This document shows, piece after piece, positions 54,506 through 61,854 of a DNA stretch of 64,000 bases (its first letter is position 1; every line of letters begins with the position of its first letter). Origin of the DNA: Maricaulis sp. (GTDB lineage Bacteria > Pseudomonadota > Alphaproteobacteria > Caulobacterales > Maricaulaceae); contig NZ_JASBRI010000024.1 of assembly GCF_030149515.1 (NCBI RefSeq), positions 1 through 64,000 of the forward strand, given 5' to 3'. The notes below the pieces were generated by a model. That model did no database searches and was not told where the DNA came from. It saw nothing but the letters and a program-made list of their open reading frames with translations. Both the position numbers and the translations under genes were made by a program.

Positions 54506-54724
54506 CTAGCCTTCGGGATACTGGAACACCTCCTCCAGCCCGACGCCGAACACGCGGGCGATCTTGAAGGCCACTTCCAGGGAGGGGGAATAGCGGCCCT
54601 GCTCGATGGCGATCACGGTCTGGCGGGTGACGCCGATCCTGTCGGCCAGTTCCGCCTGGGTCATCTCTCCGGCGTGAAAGCGCAGGGTGCGGATCTCGTT
54701 GGTGATGGGTGTGGGCTTGGCCAT
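54506..54724 (-). CDS. XRE-family small regulator
   Basis: A 72-residue protein that is just a helix-turn-helix: TQAELADRIGVTRQTVIAIEQGRYSPSLEVAFKIARVFGVGLEEVFQYPEG. This compact type is often the last gene of a locus with small multi-pass membrane proteins, as here: it follows two membrane genes by 3 bases each, forming a three-gene operon. Likely controls its own operon. Confidence 0.92.
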   Translation of the reverse strand: MAKPTPITNEIRTLRFHAGEMTQAELADRIGVTRQTVIAIEQGRYSPSLEVAFKIARVFGVGLEEVFQYPEG

Positions 54725-54727
54725 GGC

Positions 54728-55159
54728 TCACCCCCGCCCGCGATAGGCGGCGATCTTGAGCGCGATGCTCAGAAGGCCCGCCAGCATGCCGCCCACAAAG
54801 AGCAGTTGGGCCACCCAGAAGCGGTCGATGTCGGTGAAGAGCAGGATCAGCGCGGCGAAGGCGATCAGATGCATGAGATTGCCGCCCCAGGCATCCCCCC
54901 GGCGCTCGATATCGCGGTCGCGCTCGTCGTCGATAATCCCGTCCCTGGCGCGCACCGACGGATCGGTGAGGGCCAGCGGAACAATCCCCGCGATCAGCAG
55001 GACAACGAACAGGCCCAGGGAAATCCCCATCGGCCATTTCCACGCGATCTCGGCAGCGGGCACGGCCCCGATCTGCGGCAGGACCCGCCAGAGATACCAG
55101 GCCAGCGAGACCGCTCCGGCCCCAAGGGCGGCGAGGTTGAGTTTTTCCAGGAATGACAT
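54728..55159 (-). CDS. four-helix membrane protein of the XRE operon, copy 2
   Basis: A 143-residue membrane protein with about four helices: AALGAGAVSLAWYLWRVL, MGISLGLFVVLLIAGIVPLAL, LMHLIAFAALILLFT, and WVAQLLFVGGMLAGLLSIALKIAAY. A cytoplasmic loop rich in charge (DERDRDIERRGDAWGG) lies between helices 2 and 3. It is a paralog of the next gene (same MSF..EK.NLA start, same 'DERD..IE.RGD' loop), resembling DUF2178-type proteins. Function unknown. Confidence 0.85.
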   Translation of the reverse strand: MSFLEKLNLAALGAGAVSLAWYLWRVLPQIGAVPAAEIAWKWPMGISLGLFVVLLIAGIVPLALTDPSVRARDGIIDDERDRDIERRGDAWGGNLMHLIAFAALILLFTDIDRFWVAQLLFVGGMLAGLLSIALKIAAYRGRG

Positions 55160-55162
55160 GGC

Positions 55163-55597
55163 TCACACACCCCGGCGATAGTCGATCAGCTTGGAGACGG
55201 CCTTGACCACTTCGCCCGCTACAAGGCCGGCCAGAATGGTGTTGGCAATGAGATAGGCGGGCTGGCCCAGCATGGCGATACCCATGGCGAGGAGGGCGAA
55301 GACACCCAGCACGAAACCGCCGCGCTGGTCGCCGCGCATCTCGATCAGCTTGTCGCGTTCGTCGGCGGCCTCATTCGCTTCCGAGGGCGCCATGATGGCG
55401 ATGAGGATATGCGCGACGATCGACACGACGACGATGATGACGACGGTGAGGAGCATTTTCACATTGGTGACGGCCAGCGCCGCTTCCGGCGCCAGCCCGC
55501 CGCCCAGGATCGATCCCGCCGCCGTGCCGAAATACCAGCCATAGACCCCGATCAGGATCGCCAGCATCGCGAGATTGCTCTTCTCGTGAAAACTCAT
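55163..55597 (-). CDS. four-helix membrane protein of the XRE operon, copy 1
   Basis: A 144-residue paralog of the downstream gene: MSFHEKSNLAMLAILIGVYGWYFG, then LLTVVIIVVVSIVAHILIAIM, loop NEAADERDKLIEMRGDQRGG, then two further helices. The conserved loop DERDxxIExRGD in both copies suggests a functional cytoplasmic element. First gene of the operon; the ATG at 55597 is preceded by GAGGTG. A palindrome-rich promoter region lies upstream. Confidence 0.85.
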   Translation of the reverse strand: MSFHEKSNLAMLAILIGVYGWYFGTAAGSILGGGLAPEAALAVTNVKMLLTVVIIVVVSIVAHILIAIMAPSEANEAADERDKLIEMRGDQRGGFVLGVFALLAMGIAMLGQPAYLIANTILAGLVAGEVVKAVSKLIDYRRGV

Positions 55598-55611
55598 GTC
55601 AAACACCTCAG

Positions 55612-55670
55612 TCTTTATGTCGGATATTTTTTACATGACATGATGTATGACAGAGCTGACCTGATGTCAA
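55612..55670 (-). promoter_or_regulatory. candidate operator region of the XRE operon
   Basis: The AT-rich interval before the first membrane gene contains TACAT-GACATG-ATGTA, an inverted repeat at 55632-55647, and two direct copies of ATGACA 12 bases apart (55635-55640 and 55647-55652). A further GATGTCAA is at 55662-55669. Closely spaced repeats of one 6-mer upstream of an operon encoding an XRE regulator fit autoregulation. This is inferred, not shown. Confidence 0.5.
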
Positions 55671-55721
55671 ATTTTCCGGACATTGCCGGGAGCCCGCTCC
55701 TCCGGAGCTTCGCGGACCGTG

Positions 55722-56174
55722 CTATTTGCGTCCCAGCCAGCGCCGCACCCGTCCGCGATAGACGCGATAGTCCTCGCCGAACTGTTCCGCCATGCGCTTT
55801 TCCTCGAAGGGGATGTACCAATGCTCGGCCGCCATCAGGAACACCAGGACAGGGAGCAGAGGTGAAAGTGTGCCCAGGCCGATCCACAGGCCGGCCAGCA
55901 CAAGAAGGAAGCCGAGATACATCGGATTGCGGCTGATCGCGAAGAAGCCGTCGGTTACCAGCCCGGTCGGCGCGTCGAAGGTCCGGATATTGACGGACCG
56001 GCGGCGGAACAGGCGGGCCGGCACCACCGTCAGGACAAGGCCTGCCACCGCAACCGCCAGACCCGCCGGCCACACAGGTTCCGGAATGATCCTGGCCACC
56101 GGCCAGAATAGATGCAGGGCAGCCATCGCGGCGGCGCACAGCAGAAACAGGTGGGGCGGCAAAAGCCAGGTCAT
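55722..56174 (-). CDS. isoprenylcysteine carboxyl methyltransferase-family protein
   Basis: A 150-residue integral membrane methyltransferase of the ICMT/PEMT type with four to five helices. Diagnostic is TFDAPTGLVTDGFFAISRNPMYLGFLLVLAGL and the C-terminal EHWYIPFEEKRMAEQFGEDYRVYRGRVRRWLG, the family's SAM-binding end. In bacteria the substrates are not known; possibly lipids. Downstream of the MarR gene on the same strand (operon), with an operator copy between them. Confidence 0.92.
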   Translation of the reverse strand: MTWLLPPHLFLLCAAAMAALHLFWPVARIIPEPVWPAGLAVAVAGLVLTVVPARLFRRRSVNIRTFDAPTGLVTDGFFAISRNPMYLGFLLVLAGLWIGLGTLSPLLPVLVFLMAAEHWYIPFEEKRMAEQFGEDYRVYRGRVRRWLGRK

Positions 56175-56188
56175 TGATATTCTCCATT

Positions 56189-56203
56189 GTTTAGTTGCTA
56201 AAC
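56189..56203. promoter_or_regulatory. MarR operator, copy 1
   Basis: The perfect palindrome GTTTAGTTGCTAAAC lies upstream of the methyltransferase gene. Its reverse complement GTTTAGCAACTAAAC recurs at 56749-56763 before the marR gene itself (14 of 15 bases identical). Two copies at both genes of the locus and nowhere else nearby mark it as the regulator's binding site. Confidence 0.8.
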
Positions 56204-56226
56204 TTATTGGTCAAAAAAAGGGAGAC

Positions 56227-56739
56227 TCAGCCTCGGTCTTGCTCTCCGGCATAATCGCGAACGAACCCTTCCAGAACCGCCTCCAGCTCCGCCAGAACGT
56301 CGATGGCCCGGTTTGCCTTCGCTGTCAGCTCGGCACCGTACTGGGTCCGGAAACAGTCGAGGAAAGCCCGGTGGAAGTCTTCATGCGCCTGGTATCCGCG
56401 CCATCCGGTTTCGGTCAGCGCGAGAACGATCTCCTTCTTGTTGGCCCCGGGGCGCCGCTCGACTAGCCCCTTGGCTTCCAGTTTCGCCGCCATCTGCGAC
56501 ACCGCGCCCCGTGTGACACCCAGCGCCTCGGCGACATCCTTCATGATCATGCCATCGCCCCGGCCGATCGCCTGTATCGTGTGGATTTCCGCACGATGCA
56601 GGACATGCCCGGTGCCGAATGTCCGAGGCTCGGCATCGATCGCGTGAGCGCGCATCATCAGCCGGTGAAAGACGTCGATCAGACGATCGACTGTCTCGGC
56701 ATCCCCCGCACTCCCGCCGAACGGCTCCGCCTCGGTCAT
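56227..56739 (-). CDS. MarR-family transcriptional regulator
   Basis: A 170-residue MarR protein with a winged helix: RAEIHTIQAIGRGDGMIMKDVAEALGVTRGAVSQMAAKLEAKGLVERRPGANKKEIVLALTETG. The start at 56739 follows the TTG alternative at 56757 that would overlap the operator palindrome. It controls itself and the methyltransferase gene 52 bases downstream by two near-identical palindromes (56189-56203 and 56749-56763). Ligand unknown. Confidence 0.92.
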   Translation of the reverse strand: MTEAEPFGGSAGDAETVDRLIDVFHRLMMRAHAIDAEPRTFGTGHVLHRAEIHTIQAIGRGDGMIMKDVAEALGVTRGAVSQMAAKLEAKGLVERRPGANKKEIVLALTETGWRGYQAHEDFHRAFLDCFRTQYGAELTAKANRAIDVLAELEAVLEGFVRDYAGEQDRG

Positions 56740-56748
56740 CCGCTCATC

Positions 56749-56763
56749 ATTTAGCAACTAAAC
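56749..56763. promoter_or_regulatory. MarR operator, copy 2
   Basis: ATTTAGCAACTAAAC just upstream of the marR start codon matches copy 1 in 14 of 15 positions. It begins 10 bases before the ATG at 56739, so binding would block transcription start or elongation of marR: autorepression. Confidence 0.8.
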
Positions 56764-56779
56764 AATATTCATTCAAGCG

Positions 56780-58375
56780 TTAGCGGACAAGTTCGCCCGC
56801 CAGCGCCTTCTCGATCAGCGCGATGGTCTCGCCGACGCCGTAGATCGCCACGAAGGAGCCGAAGCGCGGGCCCTGGGACTGGCCGAGCAGGACTTCGTAG
56901 AGTGCCTTGAACCAGTCGCGCAGGTTCTCGAAGTCCTGGGTCTTTCCGCTCGCATAGACCTCGTCCTGGATCTTCGCCCCGTCGCGTTCGCCCGGGTCCA
57001 TCGCCTTGAGCCGTGCCAGAAGGTCTTCCATGGCGGCGCGTTCCGGACCGGTGGGCGCGCGGAAGGCCTTCGTCGGTTCGACGAAGTCCGTGAAATACTG
57101 CACGGCGAAGCCGGCCAGATGGTCCAGCAGGGGATGGGTTTGCGGCGTCGCACCGTCGACATAGCGGCCGATGAAGCCCCACATCACATCGCTGGAATGA
57201 GCGCTGGCGGCCGAGGCCAGGTTCAGCAGCAGGGCGAAGGAGATCGGCGAGGTCTCCGCCGGCGGATGGCCGGTATGGATGTGCCAGGCCGGGTTTTCCA
57301 GCTGCTTGGCCGGGTCCTGGCCGGGATAGGCCGCCAGATGCTGGAGATATTCGTCCACCGCCCTGGGGATGACGTCGAAATAGAGGCGCTTGGCCGTCTT
57401 CGGCTTGACGAAATTATAATAGGCCAGGCTCTCCTGAGGGGCGTATTTCAGCCAGTCCTCCACCGACAGCCCGTTGCCCTTGGACTTGGAGATCTTCTCG
57501 CCCTTCTGGTCGAGGAAAAGCTCGTAGACAAATTGCGTCGGCGGTTCGGCGCCCAGGATGCGGCAGATCTTCGAATAGACCGGCGCATTGGTCTGATGGT
57601 CCTTGCCGAACATCTCGAAGTCGACGCCCAGCGCGGCCCAGCGCATGCCGAAATCCGGCTTCCACTGCAGTTTCACATGACCGCCGGTGACCGGCAGCGT
57701 GGTCTCGGTGCCGTCCTCGTCGTCGAAGGTGACAGTGCCGGCGGCGGCGTCGACCGCTTTCATGGGCACGTAGAGCACGCGCCCGGTCTTCGGCGAGATC
57801 GGCAGGAAGGGCGAATAGGTCGCCTGGCGCTCCGCCCCCAGTGTTGGCAGCATCACGTCCATGATGGCGTCATACTTCTCTGCCGCCCTGCGCAGCATGT
57901 CGTCATAGACGCCCGACTTGTAGAGCGTGGTCGCCGACTTGAACTCGTAGGTGAAGCCGAAACTGTCGAGGAAGCCGCGCAGGCGCGCATTCATGTGTGC
58001 GCCATAGCTCTCGTGCGTGCCGAAGGGATCGGGCACCTCGGTGAGCGGCTCCTGCAGATGCTGCGCCAGCATCTCCTGATCGGGCAAATTGTCCGGCACC
58101 TTGCGCATGCCGTCCATATCGTCGGACACGCAGATCAGTTTCGGCTCGTAGGCACCGCCGGTCAGCACGTCGAAGGCATGCAGCACCATGGTCGTGCGCA
58201 CCACCTCGCCGAACGTGCCCATGTGCGGCAGACCGGAAGGACCGTAGCCGGTCTCGAACACGACCGGTCCCGATTTTCGCCCGAGCTTGTCCAGACGCTT
58301 CTTCAGCAGCCGCGCCTGTTCGAACGGCCAGGCTTTCGCGTTTCGGGCGAGATCGGACAGATCGGGGGCGGACAT
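56780..58375 (-). CDS. lysS: lysyl-tRNA synthetase, class I
   Basis: Charges tRNA-Lys; a class I (archaeal-type) enzyme found in archaea, spirochetes and alphaproteobacteria in place of the class II enzyme. 531 residues starting [25 protein letters not shown]-like motif in [22 protein letters not shown]-like motif in [20 protein letters not shown]. The metal-free alpha-helix cage domain follows. Length matches the family. It lies alone with the marR gene 40 bases downstream on the same strand. The 487-base region upstream holds an RNA candidate on the other strand. Confidence 0.96.
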   Translation of the reverse strand: MSAPDLSDLARNAKAWPFEQARLLKKRLDKLGRKSGPVVFETGYGPSGLPHMGTFGEVVRTTMVLHAFDVLTGGAYEPKLICVSDDMDGMRKVPDNLPDQEMLAQHLQEPLTEVPDPFGTHESYGAHMNARLRGFLDSFGFTYEFKSATTLYKSGVYDDMLRRAAEKYDAIMDVMLPTLGAERQATYSPFLPISPKTGRVLYVPMKAVDAAAGTVTFDDEDGTETTLPVTGGHVKLQWKPDFGMRWAALGVDFEMFGKDHQTNAPVYSKICRILGAEPPTQFVYELFLDQKGEKISKSKGNGLSVEDWLKYAPQESLAYYNFVKPKTAKRLYFDVIPRAVDEYLQHLAAYPGQDPAKQLENPAWHIHTGHPPAETSPISFALLLNLASAASAHSSDVMWGFIGRYVDGATPQTHPLLDHLAGFAVQYFTDFVEPTKAFRAPTGPERAAMEDLLARLKAMDPGERDGAKIQDEVYASGKTQDFENLRDWFKALYEVLLGQSQGPRFGSFVAIYGVGETIALIEKALAGELVR

Positions 58376-58513
58376 GGGCGTGCTTTCTGTTGCAGTGCAG
58401 GAAGACGAGCGAGGTAGAGGGGATGGGGGGGATGGTCAAGCGGGCCGGCCCGCCCGAGTGTAGCGCCAATGCCACACTCCACCCCAATCCCGTACCGGCG
58501 AGTCGTTTTCGCC

Positions 58514-58542
58514 TTGAACGCGAAAGCATGCGAGGCGATAAG
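58514..58542 (+). promoter_or_regulatory. sigma-70-like promoter of the RNA candidate
   Basis: TTGAAC (58514-58519) and GATAAG (58537-58542) are separated by exactly 17 bases. Each matches four of six consensus positions. The predicted transcription start at about 58549 is followed by the folded RNA that ends in the terminator at 58726-58757. Confidence 0.5.
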
Positions 58543-58548
58543 CCGCCT

Positions 58549-58757
58549 CCCGATCAGCATCGATACCCCTTGCGGGTGCGCAACACGAGACGACGAGCGT
58601 ACAGGATGAACCCAGTACAGCGTACATATCGCCTCACCGGTACGGCCAATTGGCCGGCCGCGATTGCGCGCGCGGAGGGTTTCGCAATCACCCGGTAGAC
58701 TGTCCCCAACAGTCCCGGTGACCGGCCCTCCCGAGCGTAGCTCGCGGAGGGTTTTTT
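58549..58757 (+). ncRNA. candidate small RNA with own promoter and terminator (unidentified)
   Basis: About 209 bases between lysS and the small membrane gene, on the opposite strand to both. It begins with a pyrimidine-rich CCGCCTCCCG that could pair with ribosome-binding sites. It contains the palindrome GGCCAATTGGCC (58644-58655), the hairpin GATTGCG/CGCAATC (58662-58689), the hairpin GACTGT-CCCCA-ACAGTC (58698-58714) and the terminator. A short frame ending at 58698 (MNPVQRTYRLTGTANWPAAI and ten more residues) exists but lacks a ribosome site. Not recognised as 6S, SRP or tmRNA. Confidence 0.55.
58726..58757 (+). terminator. strong intrinsic terminator
   Basis: Stem CCCTCC-CGAGC (58726-58736) pairs with GCTCG-c-GGAGGG (58740-58751), loop GTA, one bulged C, followed by six T (58752-58757). 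It works on the plus strand only and no recognised plus-strand gene lies upstream, which demands a transcript such as the RNA candidate. Confidence 0.92.
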
Positions 58758-58862
58758 CGTTCCGGCAGCCTTGCCCCTCCCCCCGCCAGGCAAGCCGGAA
58801 CGACACGCCCGGGAGGATGCGCGCACCCCCAACGCGCATCCTCCCAACCGGGCGGGCCGATG

Positions 58863-59105
58863 CTAGGCGGAGCCCCGCCCCGTCAGCCGGCTCCAGAGGC
58901 GTTTGCGATTGGCAAAGACGGTCCAGCCGCCGGCGATCGCCAGCACCCAGATCAGCACCTCAGTGGCCAGCGCGGCGATGGTGACCGCAACGGTGAAGGC
59001 GCCGATACCCTCGGTGCTGAGCCAGGTGATCGCCACGCCCATCCAGGCGCCTGCGAAGGCGGCAACGGCCAGTGAGATCATGAGTTTGCGAAGCGTGGTG
59101 CCCAC
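58863..59105 (-). CDS. small two-helix membrane protein
   Basis: An 80-residue protein: MGTTLRKLMISLAVAAFAGAWMGVAITWL and AFTVAVTIAALATEVLIWVLAIAGGWTVF are two transmembrane segments, with a basic tail. Ribosome site AAGGGGACGTGGGC-type sequence precedes it. Its start is 18 bases from the left end of the insertion element, so the promoter may have been changed by the insertion. No family recognised. Confidence 0.65.
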   Translation of the reverse strand: MGTTLRKLMISLAVAAFAGAWMGVAITWLSTEGIGAFTVAVTIAALATEVLIWVLAIAGGWTVFANRKRLWSRLTGRGSA

Positions 59106-59180
59106 GTCCCCTTCCTTTTGTAAAGCTTGCTGGCGATATTATACTTTGCGTACCCAGAGGGCTAAGCTATGAGGAATAAT

Positions 59181-59966
59181 CTAGCCGAGCCCAAGCTCTT
59201 GGCATCGCGCTTCGAGAGTCTCTGCGGCCAAGCTGGCCTTTTCCGAAAAGCCTTTGAGCGCGGCAATAGCGTTCACAGGCTCAGGAAGCCGGGTATCGCG
59301 AAGGGCTACGTCGAAGCTAAACTCGTAATCGCCGTTCACTTCAACGTCCCCGCGCCACCTTATAAGTTCTGCTTCGTTTTTTTGCGGGTTCCACCGGGGC
59401 ACAAGAACGTCCATGGACTGAACGACACGCCCATGGATCGACGGGTATCGTGTCGAAGTGATGTGGCCGATGACTGTCAGGCCAACGGTGTGTTTGTCGT
59501 TCGCCATCTTGGCAAGGGTGCGGATTACGTCGTCACCTCCGGGGTGGCTGTCGCCTCGCGGGTATGGCTCATGGTCGGCGAAAACATCCCAGAGCCGTTG
59601 ATCAATTCCACGTGCCTTGAGGAGGCGGTTCAGGTCGGCGGGGCCTCGAGCCCACGGGTAGTAAATGCTTCTATTAGACCGCCCGGTGGCAAGGTTTCTT
59701 GCCGCAAAGGTTGCTTTATCGAAAGCGTACCGAGCCTGAGTCAGTGCCTCGGTAGCTTTTCGCCGGAACGCTTTAGGCAAGGGTTTTGTGAGGCGGACTT
59801 TTTGGACGTTCTCACTAGTTGCCGCATCGAACTCGGTAACAACTTCTGTCACGCCACTTTGGAAAAACCCCTTAAAAGCAGTGTGAAGCTCGTCGATTGC
59901 CTCATTTGCCCATTCGACAGACTCGTGCGCTGGCGCAAACTCTCGCTTGACCGCCTCACTCACCAT
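59181..59966 (-). CDS. IS1595 passenger protein of unknown function
   Basis: A 261-residue soluble protein starting MVSEAVKREFAPAHESVEWANEAIDELH. The N-terminal third is helical, the middle has YYPWARGPADLNRLLKARG and the C-terminal half is beta-rich (VGLTVIGHITSTRYPSIHGRVV, MDVLVPRWNPQKNEAELIRW), ending in a coiled-coil-like segment. No enzyme motif recognised. The gene overlaps the small upstream frame by 11 bases and is inside the IS ends. Codon use is AT-rich like the transposase. Possibly a host-interaction or defence protein; unproven. Confidence 0.75.
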   Translation of the reverse strand: MVSEAVKREFAPAHESVEWANEAIDELHTAFKGFFQSGVTEVVTEFDAATSENVQKVRLTKPLPKAFRRKATEALTQARYAFDKATFAARNLATGRSNRSIYYPWARGPADLNRLLKARGIDQRLWDVFADHEPYPRGDSHPGGDDVIRTLAKMANDKHTVGLTVIGHITSTRYPSIHGRVVQSMDVLVPRWNPQKNEAELIRWRGDVEVNGDYEFSFDVALRDTRLPEPVNAIAALKGFSEKASLAAETLEARCQELGLG

Positions 59967-60123
59967 CGGGACGCCGTCGAATCTTAGGGGGGCAGAATAA
60001 CTTTTCCATACGCTCTTCAGCGTCGGTGGGGCTTAGTTCGCCAGCGTCGATTAGCTCTTGAACGGCCCTTTTGAACCGCTGGCTTTGCTGCTTCGGCGTG
60101 TCCGGCTTTTTCTTTTGCGGCAT
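59956..60123 (-). CDS. small IS1595 passenger protein, 55 residues
   Basis: The frame reads MPQKKKPDTPKQQSQRFKRA, then VQELIDAGELSPTDAEERME and KLFCPPKIRRRPDGE, then a TGA stop. A lysine-rich start is followed by an amphipathic helix region. It lies 5 bases after the transposase stop and overlaps the larger passenger gene by 11 bases, so the three are one operon. The pair of a tiny basic protein and a larger partner recalls toxin-antitoxin layout, but nothing in either sequence proves that. Confidence 0.7.
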   Translation of the reverse strand: MPQKKKPDTPKQQSQRFKRAVQELIDAGELSPTDAEERMEKLFCPPKIRRRPDGE

Positions 60124-60128
60124 GGCGC

Positions 60129-61055
60129 TTAGGCCCTTGAACCAGTCGTTTCATAGGTGAGCGGCTTGCCGGTCGCGCCGGAAAGGATCGCGTCGGCGCG
60201 GCGCTCGTCATCAACGCCGTTAGCCTGACGGTTGCTGTAGCGGAAATCAAATTCCGCAAGGTAGCGGTGCAAGTGCTTCTTGGCGCAGTGCTGATACACG
60301 CCGCGCATCCCACGCTTGAAAATGCTGAAGCAGCCCTCGACGGTGTTAGTGTACACGTCGCCGCGCACGTACTCATCGCGAGCGTGGGCGACGATGCCGT
60401 GCTCTGCGAAGGCCTTACCCAGAGGCAAATAGAACCGCGCCTCATCGGTCATAAGGCGTGCTTCCTTGGAAATGTTTTCGGCAAGGATCGGACCAATTTC
60501 GGCGGCGCTTAGGCGATCAACAACCATGCTGCGGACTTGGCCAGTTCCGCGGTCCACTAGGCTGAGCACTTTGTTCATCTGGTTATAGTTCGCGCGCTTG
60601 CCGGGCGCGGGCGCGTCAGGATCCTGACCAATGAAGGTTTCATCGACTTCCACGGCGCCGCCTCCCGCGCCAAAGGGCGACAGGTCGCCAGTGCGCATTG
60701 CCTCACGGATGCGATGAGACATGAACCAAGCGGTTTTCAAGGTCACGCCAAGAATGCGATGCAGCTGGTTGGAGCTGATGCCCTTCTTGCTTCCTGCGAT
60801 CAGGAAGATCGCCTGAAGCCAAAGATGCATTTTGACGTGGCTGTTTTCGAAGATGGTGCCGACCTTCACGGTGAAGGGCTTGCGGCACTTGTAGCACTTA
60901 TAGGCGCCGATCCGGGTGGATTTGCCGCCCATTTTGGACACGCGCTCTTGCTCGCCGCACTTGGGGCAAGTCGGCCCATTCGGCCACACACGCGCCTCGA
61001 TATAGTCGTAAGCGGCTTGCTCGTCGTGAAACTCGGGGCGGGCGAAAATCGACAT
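60129..61055 (-). CDS. IS1595-family transposase (ISXO2-like)
   Basis: A 308-residue transposase: N-terminal zinc ribbon (CPKCGEQERVSK and YKCYKCRKPFTVKVGTIFENSHVKM) and a DDE/DDN-type catalytic core (AVEVDETFIGQ with the first Asp, LMTDEARFY, and NTVEGCFSIFKRGMRGVYQH with the Glu). The order and the zinc ribbon define the ISXO2-like transposases of the IS1595 family. Ribosome site GATAAGGCC. The frame is intact, so the element may still be mobile. Confidence 0.93.
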   Translation of the reverse strand: MSIFARPEFHDEQAAYDYIEARVWPNGPTCPKCGEQERVSKMGGKSTRIGAYKCYKCRKPFTVKVGTIFENSHVKMHLWLQAIFLIAGSKKGISSNQLHRILGVTLKTAWFMSHRIREAMRTGDLSPFGAGGGAVEVDETFIGQDPDAPAPGKRANYNQMNKVLSLVDRGTGQVRSMVVDRLSAAEIGPILAENISKEARLMTDEARFYLPLGKAFAEHGIVAHARDEYVRGDVYTNTVEGCFSIFKRGMRGVYQHCAKKHLHRYLAEFDFRYSNRQANGVDDERRADAILSGATGKPLTYETTGSRA

Positions 61056-61155
61056 GGCCTTATCTCCTTATGAGGCAAGGCATCTCAGCCGAATGGGTAC
61101 GTCAAGTACAATATCACCAGCTTGCTTGTCAGTCATAATGTCAATGAACCTTGTC

Positions 61156-61211
61156 GTCAAGCATGCTTGACAAACAATCTCGTTGCAACTGACTGACCGG
61201 TCAGTTATAAA
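61156..61211 (+). promoter_or_regulatory. TetR-controlled promoter with operators
   Basis: -35 TTGCAA (61183-61188), exact 17-base spacer, -10 TATAAA (61206-61211). The spacer contains the perfect palindrome ACTGACCGGTCAGT (61192-61205), the classic TetR-family operator placement that blocks polymerase. A second perfect 16-base palindrome, GTCAAGCATGCTTGAC (61156-61171), lies 20 bases upstream. Both would be bound by the TetR protein encoded directly downstream. The right IS end lies 28 bases before it. Confidence 0.85.
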
Positions 61212-61218
61212 AGCCGGC

Positions 61219-61854
61219 ATGAACACGCACTCCCGACGCCGGCGCCCCGAAGCCCGGCCCGACGAAATCCTGGATGCCGCGCTGGCCGTGTTTTCCGAAC
61301 AGGGCTTTGCCGCCGCACGCGTGGAAGACATCGCCAGGCGGGCGGGCCTCTCCAAGGGCGCGGTCTATCTCTATTTCCCCTCCAAGGAGGCGATGCTGAA
61401 CGCGCTGGTGGAACAATCCGCCGGGCAATTGGCCAAGGCCGCCGAACGGCTCGTGGCCATCGGCGCGCCGAAGGACCCCGAGGCCGCGCTGCGCAGCCTG
61501 GTCTTCATGCTGGTCACGGCGATGTCGGACGCCGATATCTCGGCCGCCCCCCGCCTGGTCCTTACCGAGGCACAACGCTTTCCCGACATCGCCCAATTCT
61601 ATCGCAGCCAGGTGCTGGACGTGGCCCGCCGCGCGCTCGGCGCCCTGCTGGAGACCGGCGTGACGGCCGGCCGCTTCCGCCACGTGGATACCGACATCTT
61701 CATGCGCATGCTGGCCGGCCCGGCGCTGGCGCACATGGTGCTGGCCACGGTCTTCGAGCTGAAGCCCGCCGCGATCGAGGAGCCGGCGGATATCGCCGAT
61801 GCGCTGTGCGACCTCCTGCTTCACGGACTGCTGCCCCGCACGGAGACGAGCTGA
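61219..61854 (+). CDS. TetR-family repressor of the export operon
   Basis: A 211-residue TetR protein, helix-turn-helix EILDAALAVFSEQGFAAARVEDIARRAGLSKGAVYLYFPSKEAML at residues 15-60 and a ligand-binding C-terminus of the 'TetR_C' type. The ATG at 61219 gives MNTHSRRRRPEARPDEIL; the frame extends 12 codons upstream but the promoter lies there. Its stop overlaps the next start (TGATG). Binding sites in its own promoter are readable. Confidence 0.94.
   Translation: MNTHSRRRRPEARPDEILDAALAVFSEQGFAAARVEDIARRAGLSKGAVYLYFPSKEAMLNALVEQSAGQLAKAAERLVAIGAPKDPEAALRSLVFMLVTAMSDADISAAPRLVLTEAQRFPDIAQFYRSQVLDVARRALGALLETGVTAGRFRHVDTDIFMRMLAGPALAHMVLATVFELKPAAIEEPADIADALCDLLLHGLLPRTETS

Larger units (their letters stand above)
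59123..61127. mobile_element. IS1595-family insertion element with passenger genes, complete
   Basis: Terminal inverted repeats of about 41 bases, left 59123-59163 and right 61087-61127, agree in 32 of 41 positions. Both contain GCTGG, GATATT, TACTT, CGTACCCA and GGCT in this order. The 2005-base unit holds the transposase gene and two passenger genes, all on the minus strand. No clear direct target duplication is seen at either end, so the exact outer limit may be a few bases away. Base composition inside is clearly more AT-rich than the flanks, fitting recent arrival. Confidence 0.88.

Noticed and set aside
58390-58698. Plus-strand frame of 102 codons in the gap upstream of lysS
   Set aside because: No ribosome site before any start; the frame runs across a promoter and several hairpins. 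A protein shorter than 30 residues at the 3' end cannot be excluded.
59115-61135. Eight-base target duplication of the IS1595 element
   Set aside because: The bases directly outside the inverted repeats (CTTTTGTA on the left, GTCAGTCA on the right) do not match.
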